From Actinocatenispora sp963805605 (GTDB lineage: Bacteria; Actinomycetota; Actinomycetes; Mycobacteriales; Micromonosporaceae), in contig CAWDUX010000002.1 in the NCBI GenBank assembly GCA_963805605.1, positions 1,550,001 to 1,614,000 on the forward strand: a DNA stretch of 64,000 nucleotides, written 5' to 3'. Shown here one piece after another: positions 1 through 8,756 of this stretch. Every line of letters starts with the position of its first letter. Position 1 is the first letter of the stretch. The position numbers and the translations under genes are program-made. Below the pieces are notes generated by a model that saw only the letters and a program-made list of their open reading frames with translations, searched no databases and was not told the origin of the DNA.

Positions 1-721
1 CGCCGTGCTCGGTGTCGACCCGCTCCCCGACGGCCGGCGCGGACTGCTGGAACCGTTGGTACAGCGGATGTTCGTACTTCAGGCAGCACATCAGCCGACC
101 GCACGCCCCGGAGATCCGTAGCGGGTTGAGCGGCAGGTCCTGCTCCTTGGCCATCCGGATGCTGACCGGTTCGAAGTCACGCAGGAAGGTGGCGCAGCAC
201 AGGTCCCGGCCGCAGGAACCGATCCCGCCCTGCACCCGGGCGGAGTCCCGGGCGGAGAGCTGGCGCAGTTCCACCCGGCAGCGCAGGGTGGCGCCCAGGT
301 CGCGTACCAGGGCACGGAAGTCGACCCGGTGCGGTGCGGTGAAGTAGATGGTGGTGCAGGTGCCGAGCCCGGGGCGGTCACCGGGTTGGTCGTCCGGTCC
401 GGGCAGGTGATCGACCCCGACGATCTTCATCGGCAGGTCGTGTTCCCGGATCAGCTGCTTGGCGGCCACCTTCGCCTCCGCCTTGCGCTGCCGGATCAGC
501 GCGTCCCGCGCAAGGTCCTCGTCGGCGGCCAGCCCCGCCAGCCGGGGGAACCCGTCGGTGTCCTCGCTGACCCACTGGGCCGCCCAGACGCACTCCGCGA
601 CTTCGTTGCCGACCTCGGTCGGCACCAGCACCCGGTCACCGACCTGCGGTGACGCGTCGCCGGGGTCAAGGTAGTAGAGCCGGCCGTACCGGTTGAAACT
701 GACCGCGCAGAGCATGCCCAC
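1..721 (-). CDS. ricT: RicT/YaaT-like PSP1-domain protein (3' end cut by window edge)
   Basis: The reverse frame gives a continuous protein beginning MLCAVSFNRYGRLYYLDPGD, the usual N-terminus of actinobacterial PSP1 C-terminal-domain proteins. The start is GTG at 721 (VGMLCAV) or ATG at 715. Conserved Cys motifs are visible: GGIGSCGRDLCC near residue 165 and GACGRLMCCLKYEHPLY near residue 205. In Firmicutes RicT these cysteines belong to an Fe-S-binding complex that influences RNA maturation; the actinobacterial role is not established. The gene is partial because its 3' end lies left of the window. A strong hairpin at 968-1010 separates it from the upstream cluster, so it probably has its own promoter within 722-967. 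Identification is firm, function less so. Confidence 0.85.
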   Translation of the reverse strand, partial: MGMLCAVSFNRYGRLYYLDPGDASPQVGDRVLVPTEVGNEVAECVWAAQWVSEDTDGFPRLAGLAADEDLARDALIRQRKAEAKVAAKQLIREHDLPMKIVGVDHLPGPDDQPGDRPGLGTCTTIYFTAPHRVDFRALVRDLGATLRCRVELRQLSARDSARVQGGIGSCGRDLCCATFLRDFEPVSIRMAKEQDLPLNPLRISGACGRLMCCLKYEHPLYQRFQQSAPAVGERVDTEHG

Positions 722-967
722 GCGACAGACCCTACGTGCCAGGATGGCAGCGCGGCTACAGTCGCGTTGCGGGTGATACCCGGCGCAGAGGCGGTGACCG
801 TACAGTCCGGCCGTAAGGTCACCCGAACGGGTGAAACGGACGTCGAGTGCGTGACCGACATCCGCGGCCAAACGTTGTGTCAGATGTCGGGTGCGTTGCG
901 TACACACTGTGTGCCGGGGGGATGGCGCCACCCGACGAGTGGGGCCCTCGGGGGTGTGGGCACCGCC

Positions 968-1010
968 CGTGGTCGGCTCCGTGATGCTCGCCATCGCGGA
1001 GCCGACCACG
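968..1010 (-). terminator. Intrinsic terminator-like hairpin after the EbfC gene
   Basis: A perfect 14-bp inverted repeat (968-981 with 997-1010, 15-nt loop) starts 3 bp past the stop codon of the EbfC-like gene. There is no clear T-tract, which is common in high-GC actinomycetes. The rest of 722-967 shows no convincing gene. Confidence 0.65.
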
Positions 1011-1012
1011 GC

Positions 1013-1339
1013 TCATGCCCGCGGGTACGGCGCTGGGACCAGCATCTGTTCGGACAGTTTCGCCCGAGCCCAGTCGGCCGCCTCACCGGCCCGCTGGCAG
1101 GCGGCCAGCACCGTACCGGACAACTGTTGGCCGCGTCCGCCGCACAGGGCCGCGTCGGCAATCCGTACGTCCCGGAACGCGCCGTCCGCGCTCACCACGA
1201 TCTCGACCAGCCCGTCCCCGGACCGTACGGTCACCTCGGTGACCGCGGCCCGTTCCGCCAGCTCGGCCCGCATCCGGTCCAGCCTGCCGTAATGGTCGAC
1301 CGCCTGCTCGATCCACGCCTCGTCGATCTCGCGCGGCAT
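1013..1339 (-). CDS. YbaB/EbfC-family DNA-binding-like protein
   Basis: A 108-residue protein of the size and pattern of YbaB/EbfC proteins: an N-terminal helix (DEAWIEQAVDHYGRLDRMRA), a beta-rich centre (TVRSGDGLVEIVVSADGAFR) and a C-terminal helix. Family members are small nucleoid-associated dimers. Diverged copies like this one sit beside WXG/ESX-type helical proteins in actinomycetes, as it does here with the two genes upstream (1412-2523). It is probably the last gene of that cluster, 72 bp after the preceding stop and closed by the hairpin at 968-1010. A housekeeping EbfC would normally be next to recR/dnaX, so this is most likely an accessory paralogue. Confidence 0.75.
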   Translation of the reverse strand: MPREIDEAWIEQAVDHYGRLDRMRAELAERAAVTEVTVRSGDGLVEIVVSADGAFRDVRIADAALCGGRGQQLSGTVLAACQRAGEAADWARAKLSEQMLVPAPYPRA

Positions 1340-1411
1340 CTCACTCTCCCCACAGCCAGGTCCACTGACCGCCCACTCGTCGCCGGTTGTCGTCAGCCGT
1401 GCAGCCGCCGC

Positions 1412-2155
1412 TCACTCCCGCAGGACCTCGAACCCGCCGGCGCCGGTACCGGCCGAGGCCCCTGGCGGCGCGAGCGGTAACGGATCGGGCAGCGGAACAC
1501 CGGGTACGCCGCCGTCCCCGCACAGCTCGTCGCCCTGGGCCAGTACCGGCCGTAGCGCGGCGAAGCAGCCGGCGGCGAGATCGGCGGCGGCCCGCGCCAT
1601 CATCGCGAAGCGCCGCAGTTCGTCCGGATCGCTCGTGTCGAACCGCGCGGCCTGTACGGTCGCCGCAGCCGTCGTGGTGGCGTGCCGGACGAAGAACTCC
1701 ACCAGCGCCGCCCGCAACGCACTCCACCAGCGCGCCAACCGCATCCCGTGCCGCGCGGTGCCCGCCACCGTGTCCATCATGGACACATCCGGCCCGGACA
1801 ACTGCCCGGCCACCGCGGCGAGCTGCTGGCGGAACGTGTCCGCGCCGGGCCCGGTCCAGGCCATCCGCTCGCCGGTCAACCGGACCGCAGTGCCCTGCGC
1901 CGTGAGGCTGTCCCGCAGCCCGGCCAGCCGCTGCGCCCGGTGCCACAGCGGCGCCGGGTCGAGCGCGACGATCGCGGTGGCCAGCTCGCCGGGCAGTGCC
2001 CGGAACGCGCGCAGCCCGTCGAGCACCGGGTGGTCGGGCGGTGTCCCGTAGCACGCCAACGCCCGGTCCACCCGGGACAGCAGGTCGGTCACCGCGTCAG
2101 CGACCCGTTGCAGTTGGTCGGCGGGCAACCCGTCGACGTCCAGGCCGGACCTCAC
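1412..2155 (-). CDS. WXG100-like helical protein, possible type VII secretion substrate
   Basis: A 247-residue helix-rich protein. The start is GTG at 2155, overlapping the stop of the gene above (GTGA), so the two are translationally coupled. A WTGPGADTF motif near residue 120 matches the W-x-G turn with a following aromatic seen in WXG100/ESX helical hairpins. The C-terminus is Pro/Gly/Ala rich. Known family: WXG-type proteins are exported as helical hairpins by ESX systems. No EccC, EccD or other core ESX component is present in the window, so export is inferred. The open frame runs much further upstream without a stop, but that part lies over the 2152-2523 gene in another frame and is not coding. 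Confidence 0.6.
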   Translation of the reverse strand: MRSGLDVDGLPADQLQRVADAVTDLLSRVDRALACYGTPPDHPVLDGLRAFRALPGELATAIVALDPAPLWHRAQRLAGLRDSLTAQGTAVRLTGERMAWTGPGADTFRQQLAAVAGQLSGPDVSMMDTVAGTARHGMRLARWWSALRAALVEFFVRHATTTAAATVQAARFDTSDPDELRRFAMMARAAADLAAGCFAALRPVLAQGDELCGDGGVPGVPLPDPLPLAPPGASAGTGAGGFEVLRE

Positions 2156-2523
2156 CGCGTCGACCCGCCCGGACCAGCATCCTCGGCCCGGCGTGCCGGG
2201 TCGGGCAGGACAGCACCCTCGGCCCGGCGTAGCCGGTCGACGGCGTCCTCGTCGGCCGATCGGTACGCCTGCGCCGAACGCAGCAGCCCGCCGGCGAGCT
2301 GCCCGAGCCGGTCGGCCACGGCGTGCGCCTCGGCCTCCCGGGCGAGCAGCGCGAGCTGCCACTGCTGGTACAGCCGGTCGGACACGATGCCGAGCGCACC
2401 GGGCAGGTCTGGGCGGCGCGCTGTGTCCTGGTCGGGGAGCGCGGCGACGTCGCCGGCGACGTCCAGCAGCCGCTGGGCGGTGGCGGGCAACGGGACCGTA
2501 CCGGCCGGGTCTGCGGCGCCCAC
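2152..2523 (-). CDS. Small helical hypothetical protein, first gene of the WXG/EbfC cluster
   Basis: A 123-residue Ala/Leu/Arg-rich protein predicted almost entirely helical. It starts with GTG at 2523 behind a good Shine-Dalgarno (GAGGAG, 5-nt spacer) and ends overlapping the next gene. No catalytic motif is visible. Size, composition and position suggest an ESX-type helical partner of the protein encoded at 1412-2155. The 238-bp region 2524-2761 between it and the divergent YrdC-like gene must carry both promoters; I could not pick convincing -35/-10 pairs. Confidence 0.55.
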   Translation of the reverse strand: MGAADPAGTVPLPATAQRLLDVAGDVAALPDQDTARRPDLPGALGIVSDRLYQQWQLALLAREAEAHAVADRLGQLAGGLLRSAQAYRSADEDAVDRLRRAEGAVLPDPARRAEDAGPGGSTR

Positions 2524-2761
2524 GCGAACTCCTCACCGTCGCCCACCAACCGCACGACGGCCGGTACATCAGGTCACATCCAGATTTCCTGGACGATCGC
2601 TGAGCGTACGGAGCGTGCCGCGCCGGTCGCCACCCCGAACCGGCCACCCAGCGAATTTCCGACAGACGGCTTGACATCGGATACCAAGGTCGTTTTCCGG
2701 CGCGGCCCTGGCGCCGGATGCGGGTGTCCACCGGCCACCCGGTCGTGAAAGACTCCGCACC

Positions 2762-3406
2762 GTGATGCGCTATGACTGTCGCACCCTGGACGAGCGGGAC
2801 CAGGGCATCGCGGCCGCGGCCGAGGCGGTCAGCTCCGGGCAGCTCGTGGTGCTGCCGACCGGCACCATGTACGGACTCTGCGCCGATGCCTTCGACGCCG
2901 ACGCGGTCGGCGAACTGCGCCGGCTCAAGGGCCACGGCAGAGACGTCGCGTCGCCGGTGATGGTGGGATCCCAGCAGACCCTGGACGGCCTCGTACTCTC
3001 CCTCCCGCAGGCGGCCCGCGACCTGGTGGAGGCGTTCTGGCCGGGCGAGCTGAGTGTGATCGTGGAACACGCGCCCAGCCTCGCCTGGGACATCGGTGAG
3101 ACCGACGGCACATTCCTGGTACGAATGCCGCTGCATCCGGTCGCGCTGGAGTTGCTGCGCGAGACCGGACCGCTGGTCGTGGTGGGCGCCGGGCTGTCCG
3201 GCACGCCCGCGCCGACCACCGCCGAAGAGGCTCAGGAGCAGCTCGGCGCGTCCGTCAGCGTCTACCTGGAGTCCGGCCCGTGCGGTGCGGCCACCCCATC
3301 GACCATTGTGGACTGTGCGGAGGATCCGCCGCTGCTGGTGCGTACCGGCGCGTTACCGTTCGCGACCCTGCGTGAGGTAGTGCCGGACCTCACCGAACCG
3401 TCCTGA
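2762..3406 (+). CDS. YrdC/Sua5-domain protein with degenerate active-site motifs
   Basis: A 214-residue YrdC-like domain. It has the N-terminal LPTGTMYGLCADAFD segment, a hydrophobic core and LVRMPLHPVALELL, all typical of threonylcarbamoyl-AMP synthases, which make the t6A precursor from Thr, bicarbonate and ATP. However, the usual KxR motif reads KGH (RLKGHGRD), and the SxN motif, normally SSAN-x-SG, reads VGAGLSG. The true tsaC of actinomycetes generally sits near prmC, so this is probably a paralogue with altered or lost activity. Start is GTG 2762 or the next codon, ATG 2765; no strong Shine-Dalgarno is seen for either. Confidence 0.75.
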   Translation: MMRYDCRTLDERDQGIAAAAEAVSSGQLVVLPTGTMYGLCADAFDADAVGELRRLKGHGRDVASPVMVGSQQTLDGLVLSLPQAARDLVEAFWPGELSVIVEHAPSLAWDIGETDGTFLVRMPLHPVALELLRETGPLVVVGAGLSGTPAPTTAEEAQEQLGASVSVYLESGPCGAATPSTIVDCAEDPPLLVRTGALPFATLREVVPDLTEPS

Positions 3407-3488
3407 GAATTCGTTCCCCACGTTTGCGCCCGTCGGAGACCATGAGGCCAGCCAATTCACCCGGACTGCACCCCTGCGGAGAGCACAC

Positions 3489-4211
3489 GTGACCTACCCT
3501 CCCGGCCAATACGGCGGACAACCCGGCGGCGACCCGTACGGCCAGCAACCCGGCTACGGACAGCAGCAGCCCACCGGCGGCCAGTACGGCCAGCCGCCCG
3601 TGAGCGGGCCTGGCGGCGGCCAGTACGACCAGCCCTCGATGTCCGGTCAGCCCGCGTACGGCGCACCGGTCAGCGGCCCCGGCGACCCGTACGCCGCGCA
3701 GCAGCCGAACTACGGCGCGCCGCAACCCCCGTACGGTGCCGGTAACCCCGGATTCCCGCCGATGGGACCGCCGCAGAAGAAGTCGAAACTGCCGCTGATC
3801 CTCGGCCTCGGCGGCGGTGCTCTGGCCCTTGTGGTCGTGCTCGTGGTGGTCGCCGTCATCGCCTTCAGCGGCGGCGGCGGTGCGGCCAGCCCGACCGAGG
3901 CCGTCGACAAGTACCTGACCGCGGTGTTCAAGGACAAGGACGCCAGCGCGGCCCGCGACTACGTGTGCGCGGCCCAGCAGAACTCCGAGAACACCGACCC
4001 GGAGAAGATCCAGGGCGAGTTCAAGTCCGGCGGTTCCAGCATCTCGGTTACCTGGTCGACGCCCACCGAGGTCAGCAAGAGCGGGGACAAGGCCAAGGTC
4101 AGCACCAACATGACCATGACCCTCAACGGAGATTCCCAGCCACTCAAGTCCACCTGGGACGTGGTCGACGAGTCCGGCTGGAAGATCTGCGACGTCAACT
4201 TCGACAACTGA
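3489..4211 (+). CDS. Gly/Gln/Tyr/Pro-rich single-pass membrane protein with DUF4878-like extracellular domain
   Basis: 240 residues, GTG start behind GGAGAG. Residues 1-95 are a low-complexity tail rich in PYGQQ and GGQYG-type repeats. A Lys-Lys-Ser-Lys patch precedes one membrane helix (about 100-123). The exported C-terminal domain (about 130-240) resembles DUF4878/lumazine-binding-like folds: SPTEAVDKYLTAV..., ending in ESGWKICDVNF. Many actinomycete proteins share this disordered-tail, one-helix, cystatin-like layout; their function is unknown. It faces the FUSC gene convergently across a hairpin. Confidence 0.7.
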   Translation: MTYPPGQYGGQPGGDPYGQQPGYGQQQPTGGQYGQPPVSGPGGGQYDQPSMSGQPAYGAPVSGPGDPYAAQQPNYGAPQPPYGAGNPGFPPMGPPQKKSKLPLILGLGGGALALVVVLVVVAVIAFSGGGGAASPTEAVDKYLTAVFKDKDASAARDYVCAAQQNSENTDPEKIQGEFKSGGSSISVTWSTPTEVSKSGDKAKVSTNMTMTLNGDSQPLKSTWDVVDESGWKICDVNFDN

Positions 4212-4245
4212 CCCGACCGACAGCTGAGCCGACGCGCGTCACGGA

Positions 4246-4276
4246 CCGGCCGTACCCGTCCACCGGGTGCGGCCGG
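4246..4276. terminator. Bidirectional hairpin between convergent genes
   Basis: Paired segments CCGGCCG (4246-4252) with CGGCCGG (4270-4276) and, nested, ACCCG (4254-4258) with CGGGT (4264-4268) form an interrupted stem between the DUF4878-like gene (+) and the FUSC gene (-). Its position fits a shared terminator. Confidence 0.45.
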
Positions 4277-4296
4277 CCGGTGCGCGTAAGGACTGC

Positions 4297-6249
4297 TCAC
4301 ACCTCACCGAGCGAACGCTCCGCCGGCTCCGGTCCGGCGGCCACCTGCCTGGCGGTACGCACCTCGGCGGAGACCGCCGCGAGCAGCTCGTCCTCCGGCA
4401 ACGGCAACTCGTCCGGCGAACGACGGTCCCGCAGCGCCGTCGCCAGGTCCCGCAGATCGGCGACCAGGAGATGCACCGATTCCGGGGCCGGGGGCCGGTC
4501 GGTGTCCCGTACCTTGATGGCCACCGCGGTGATCGCGTCCACGGTCCGTTCCAGCTGCACGATCATCGGCCACCAGGCCGATGCGCTGGAACTCACCGGC
4601 GGCGGCTCGGCCAACTTCTGCTGGAACGAGGTCCGGACATCCGACAAGGTCCGGTACGCCCGGCGCCGCCGTCCCCGCGCCGTGCCCTCCGGACCGAACG
4701 CGACCCGCAGATAGTCCGCGGTCGCGTCCACCGCGTCGGCCACCCGCCGGCCCAGATGCACCGACCAGGTCTCCGGCCACAGCAGGTACCCGAAGACCAA
4801 CGCCAGACCACATCCCGCCAGCGTGTCCCACAGCCGGGTCAGCACGATGTGCGGTCCCTGCTGCACACCGAAGTCGATCAGCAGAGTCGCCAGCGGCGTC
4901 AGGAAGATCGCGAACATGCCGTAGTTGCGTTCCCGGGCCAGCGGCAACAGCCCGGCCGCGACCGCCATGAACGGCAGCAGCCACACCCCGCGCGGGATCA
5001 GCACCAGCAGCGCCGCGCCGATCAGCACCCCGACCGTGGTGCCCAGCCCGCGCTGCACACCACGGGCGAACACCGAACCGAAGTCCGGCTTCAGCACGAT
5101 CGCCACCGTCAGCGGCACCCAGTACGAACGCTCCAGCGGCACGATGCCGCGCAGGATCTCCGCCAGCGACATGCACAGCACCAGGCGCGCCGCGTACCAC
5201 CAGGTGTCCGGGCCGGTCAGCACCCGGTCGAACAGGCCACCGATCCGCTCGGCGGGGCGCGGCGGCAGCAACGGCGCCGTACCCGTGTCCGGCTCCGGGC
5301 CGAGCTGGGCGCGCACGTCGTTGATACCGGTACGCAACGCCCGCAGCCGGTACGACTCGGGTGTCCGCAGCACCTCCAGCAGCGGCGGCGCCGGCTTGTC
5401 GTGGCGTACCGCGTCGGCCAGGTCCCGGATCGCCGCCGACACCTCGCCCGGCGCCCGGTGGCCGCTGTGCGCGATGGCGATACTCGCCTCCACCACCGGG
5501 GTCGCCGCGTTCAGCAGTGCGGCGAGTCGACGGAACTCCGGGTTACGTCCCGAGGAACGGGACCGTACCGCGAGCAGCGAGTCGTACCCGATGTTCATCG
5601 CGTCGGTGAGGGCCTGCCGGGAATCGGCCATCCGCGGGGTGCCGGCCGCGACCAGCAGGTCGGCCACCGCCGCGTACACGTCGGCGACCGCGGCCCGCTC
5701 CAGGCTCCGGCCGCCGACGAGCAGCGCCTGCAGCAGCGTCAGCCCCATCGCCCACAACGCGCCGGCCAGGTACAGCGCCAGCAGCAGATACCGGGGCACC
5801 GGAACCGACAGTCCCGAACCGATCGACAGGTACACCAGCAGCTGCATGCCCGCCATCGAGGATGCCGCGTCCACCACACTCATCAGCGCCGACACCAGCG
5901 CCACCACCGCGAACAGCGACACCGACAGCCACCCGGTACCGGCCGCCAGATGCCCCAGGTAGAGCCCGCAGGCACCGGCCGACGCGGTACCTGCCTGCCG
6001 GAGGGTCCGGGCCCGCAGCGGCCCACCCCGGTCGGCGATCGACGCGGCCAGCGCGCCCATCGCGGCGAACAGCCCGAGCGCCGGGCGACCGAACAGGATG
6101 CCGACCGCCAGCGGGCCGGGCACCGCCACCGCGACACGCACGATGTCCGGCCACGGCGTGCGCACCGGTTTCAGCCGCACCAGCTGGACGATCCAGTCCG
6201 GTGCGGCAAGCTCCAACCGCCGGCCGACCCCGCGACCTCGCCCGACCAC
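4297..6249 (-). CDS. FUSC-family membrane protein (putative aromatic acid/small-molecule exporter)
   Basis: 650 residues with the two-halved FUSC layout: about six hydrophobic segments at residues 35-175, a cytoplasmic region, a second membrane block (about 345-460) containing SYWVPLTVAIVLKPDFG and the R-G-L-G-T-T-x-G signature, then a soluble C-terminal tail. FUSC proteins (YccS, AaeB) are inner-membrane proteins linked to export of aromatic or toxic acids, usually with a separate membrane-fusion partner that is absent here. Start is GTG 6249. It lies 54 bp downstream of the antiporter gene's stop on the same strand, so the two may be co-transcribed. Substrate unknown. Confidence 0.8.
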   Translation of the reverse strand: MVGRGRGVGRRLELAAPDWIVQLVRLKPVRTPWPDIVRVAVAVPGPLAVGILFGRPALGLFAAMGALAASIADRGGPLRARTLRQAGTASAGACGLYLGHLAAGTGWLSVSLFAVVALVSALMSVVDAASSMAGMQLLVYLSIGSGLSVPVPRYLLLALYLAGALWAMGLTLLQALLVGGRSLERAAVADVYAAVADLLVAAGTPRMADSRQALTDAMNIGYDSLLAVRSRSSGRNPEFRRLAALLNAATPVVEASIAIAHSGHRAPGEVSAAIRDLADAVRHDKPAPPLLEVLRTPESYRLRALRTGINDVRAQLGPEPDTGTAPLLPPRPAERIGGLFDRVLTGPDTWWYAARLVLCMSLAEILRGIVPLERSYWVPLTVAIVLKPDFGSVFARGVQRGLGTTVGVLIGAALLVLIPRGVWLLPFMAVAAGLLPLARERNYGMFAIFLTPLATLLIDFGVQQGPHIVLTRLWDTLAGCGLALVFGYLLWPETWSVHLGRRVADAVDATADYLRVAFGPEGTARGRRRRAYRTLSDVRTSFQQKLAEPPPVSSSASAWWPMIVQLERTVDAITAVAIKVRDTDRPPAPESVHLLVADLRDLATALRDRRSPDELPLPEDELLAAVSAEVRTARQVAAGPEPAERSLGEV

Positions 6250-6303
6250 CCACCCATGGTCACAGACCTCCGACCAGGATGCCTGGTCAGCGCCACCGGG
6301 CGG

Positions 6304-7803
6304 TCAGAGCGAGTCCTCCGCCGTCGGGTCACGCCACCGTACGTGCGGCCCGGCCCGGCCGACGGCACGCAACCGGAGTTCCACCTCCGGGCGGACCCGG
6401 TGCGTGGTCATGATGAGCAGCTCGTCACCGGCACGGATCGGGGTCCGTTCGTGCGGTACGAACGCCGCACCGGCCCGCACCACCATCGTCACCACCGCCG
6501 GGGCGGGCAGCCGCAGCTCCCAGATCTCCACGTTGCGCAGCTTCGACCGGGGGGACACGACCACATGGATCAGGTCAGCGTCCAGCACGTCCAGCGGCGC
6601 GGACTCCAGCTGCAGGTCCCGGGTCTGGTCCCCGGAGGCCAGGCCGAGCCGCCGGGCGACCCACGGCAGAGTCGGCGCCTGTACCAGGGTGAACGCCACC
6701 ACCAGGACGAACACGATGTTGAACAGCCGGCCACTGCCCGGCACGTGCGCCACCACCGGGAAAGTGGCCAGCACGATCGGTACGGCCCCGCGCAGCCCCG
6801 CCCAGGACAGCAGCACCTGCTGCCGTGGCGGCACCCGGAACGGCGACAGCGACACCAGCACCGACAGCGGCCGGGCCACCAGCAGCAGGACCGCGCCGAT
6901 GATCAACGCCGGTACCACTACACCCGGCAGTTCGCTCGGGGTCACCAGCAGACCCAGCATGACGAACAGGCCGATCTGGGCGATCCAGCCGAGCCCCTCG
7001 GCGAACGACCGGACCGCCCGCCGGTGCGGCAGGCCGGCGTTGCCGAGGATGATCGCGGTCAGGTACGCGGCGAGGAAACCGCTGGCATGCGCGGCCCCCG
7101 CGGCGGCGAACGAGACCAGCCCGACGGTGAACGTGGCGAGCGGGTACAGACCGGACGCCGGCAGCGACAACTTGCGAAGCCCGAGCGCGCCCAGTGCCCC
7201 GGCGGCCAGACCGATCGCCGCGCCCACCGCCAGCTCGTACACCAGCAGACCCAGTACGTGCAGCGGCGTCCCGGAGCTGATCGGGGTGGCGAACGCGAGG
7301 ACCAGGATCACCGACGGCGCGTCGTTGAAACCCGACTCCGCCTCCAGCAGCCCGGCCAGCCGGCGCGGCAACGGCAGGGCACGCAGTACGGAGAAGACCG
7401 CGGCGGCGTCGGTGGAGGCCACGACCGCGCCGAGCAGCAGGGCGATCTGCAGGGGGACGCCCAGCAGCAACCGGGCGCCGGCCGCGGTGACCAGGACGCT
7501 GACCAACACGCCGAGGGTGGCCAGGGTCGCGGCCCGCCCCATCACCGGGCGCACCAACGGCCACTCGGTGGACAGTCCACCGTCGATCAGGATGACGGCC
7601 AGCGCCGCGATGCCCAGCCCCTGGGCGATCCGGGCATCGGAGAAGCGCAGCCCGGCCACATCCTCGCCCATCAGCAGGCCGATCCCCAGGTAGGCCAGCA
7701 GCACCGGCAGCCCCACCCGGCTGACCAGGCGCGCGGCCGCGATACTGGCCACCACGACCAGCCCGGCGCCGAGCAGCACGAAGTACAGCTCGTGCAGGGT
7801 CAC
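6304..7803 (-). CDS. CPA-type cation/proton antiporter with C-terminal TrkA-C domain (CvrA/NhaP2-like)
   Basis: 499 residues using GTG 7803, which has a perfect AGGAGG nine bases upstream; a longer ATG start at 7845 lacks such a site. About 12 membrane helices cover residues 5-385. The family core motifs GASTDAAAVFSVL-like (VVASTDAAAVFSV) and ESGFNDAPSVILV contain the acidic residues used for ion exchange. Residues about 400-480 form a regulatory TrkA-C domain. Such proteins exchange K+ or Na+ for H+ and help in pH and osmotic homeostasis. Likely transcribed together with the FUSC gene downstream. Confidence 0.85.
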   Translation of the reverse strand: MTLHELYFVLLGAGLVVVASIAAARLVSRVGLPVLLAYLGIGLLMGEDVAGLRFSDARIAQGLGIAALAVILIDGGLSTEWPLVRPVMGRAATLATLGVLVSVLVTAAGARLLLGVPLQIALLLGAVVASTDAAAVFSVLRALPLPRRLAGLLEAESGFNDAPSVILVLAFATPISSGTPLHVLGLLVYELAVGAAIGLAAGALGALGLRKLSLPASGLYPLATFTVGLVSFAAAGAAHASGFLAAYLTAIILGNAGLPHRRAVRSFAEGLGWIAQIGLFVMLGLLVTPSELPGVVVPALIIGAVLLLVARPLSVLVSLSPFRVPPRQQVLLSWAGLRGAVPIVLATFPVVAHVPGSGRLFNIVFVLVVAFTLVQAPTLPWVARRLGLASGDQTRDLQLESAPLDVLDADLIHVVVSPRSKLRNVEIWELRLPAPAVVTMVVRAGAAFVPHERTPIRAGDELLIMTTHRVRPEVELRLRAVGRAGPHVRWRDPTAEDSL

Positions 7804-8054
7804 GGCGGCGGCCTCCTGTCGGCCCGGCGCTGGGATGGTGTCCACACCGTACTGGCGTGACCGTCCCGACCGGGCGGAACCGGGCGTTAGGGACCAGCAC
7901 AGTTGATCCGAACAGCCGGTATCGCGGCCGGATCACCGCCCGTATGTTTCGTGGTGGAAGCAGATCCGTAACACGCCCTCAACGGCTCACGATGACACTG
8001 TCAGTGCCCACCGGAGGTGGGGCCAGCCGACCCAGCACTACGAGGAGGACCGGA

Positions 8055-8720
8055 ATGCTGACCAGACTGCGGCTCCGGTTGCCCGACCGGCCAGGCACGC
8101 TCGGGCGCGCCGCCGCCGCCCTCGGGCAGGCAGGCATCGACATCCATCAGATCAGGGCACTCGAACGCAATTCCGGCCGAGCCATCATCGACCTCGTCGT
8201 GGCGTTGCCGACCGCGATGCTGCCCGGCGCCGTCGCCCGTTTCCTGACCGAGATTCCCGGCGTACGGGTCGAAGGATGCTGGCAGACCGGCGAATCGTTG
8301 GATCTGGACACCGATCTGGAAGTCATCGCGGAACTCGTCGCCGGCCCGCAGCGGGCTCTGGTGACGATGGTCGACGCGCTCCCCCGACTGCTGCACGCCC
8401 AGTGGGCGGCGGCGTTCGTCACCGCCACCGGGACGCTGGCACATGCCAGCTGGCGTACCCCGAAGATCTCCACGCCCGACCTGCGCGCCCTGCGACCCCG
8501 GGCACTGACCGCCGCGGACGGCAGCCGGGTGGCGCTCGCCCCGCTCGGCACCGGGCACGCGGTGGTGGTGGGCCGGCGCAACGCGCCGCCGTTCCATCCG
8601 ACCGAGCTGACCCGGCTGGCCAAGCTCGCCGACACCACCGCGCGCATCATGACCGGCGAGCCCGAATCCCGCAGCCACCGGCACGGCCTCGCCCTGGTCA
8701 GTGAGAAACCGAACCGGTAA
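8055..8720 (+). CDS. ACT-domain regulatory protein
   Basis: 221 residues. ATG 8055 has the strong site AGGAGG just upstream; an open frame extends 66 codons further 5' but lacks this. Residues 1-75 form an ACT domain (LRLRLPDRPGTLGRAAAALG, then IDIHQIRALER), the fold that binds amino acids in regulatory proteins. The remainder is a second alpha/beta domain with no motif I recognise, ending in basic residues. Ligand and target are unknown. The 250-bp upstream region (7804-8054) shows no other gene and likely holds its promoter. Confidence 0.75.
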   Translation: MLTRLRLRLPDRPGTLGRAAAALGQAGIDIHQIRALERNSGRAIIDLVVALPTAMLPGAVARFLTEIPGVRVEGCWQTGESLDLDTDLEVIAELVAGPQRALVTMVDALPRLLHAQWAAAFVTATGTLAHASWRTPKISTPDLRALRPRALTAADGSRVALAPLGTGHAVVVGRRNAPPFHPTELTRLAKLADTTARIMTGEPESRSHRHGLALVSEKPNR

Positions 8721-8756
8721 CGGCACCGGTCGCCCGGCGCCCGCCCGCGGAACGGC

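Noticed and set aside
1341..2054. Reverse open frame of 237 codons over the WXG-like gene
   Set aside because: Arg/Gly-rich out-of-frame translation; the frame at 1412-2155 has normal composition and a coupled start.
2156..3136. Upstream extension of the WXG-like frame to 574 codons
   Set aside because: It overlaps the 2152-2523 gene in another frame and the YrdC-like gene antisense; a GTGA-coupled start at 2155 is better.
4267..7860. Long forward open frame (1197 codons) opposite the FUSC and antiporter genes
   Set aside because: Its product is Arg/Gln/Pro/His-rich low-complexity sequence, the antisense shadow of two clear membrane-protein genes.
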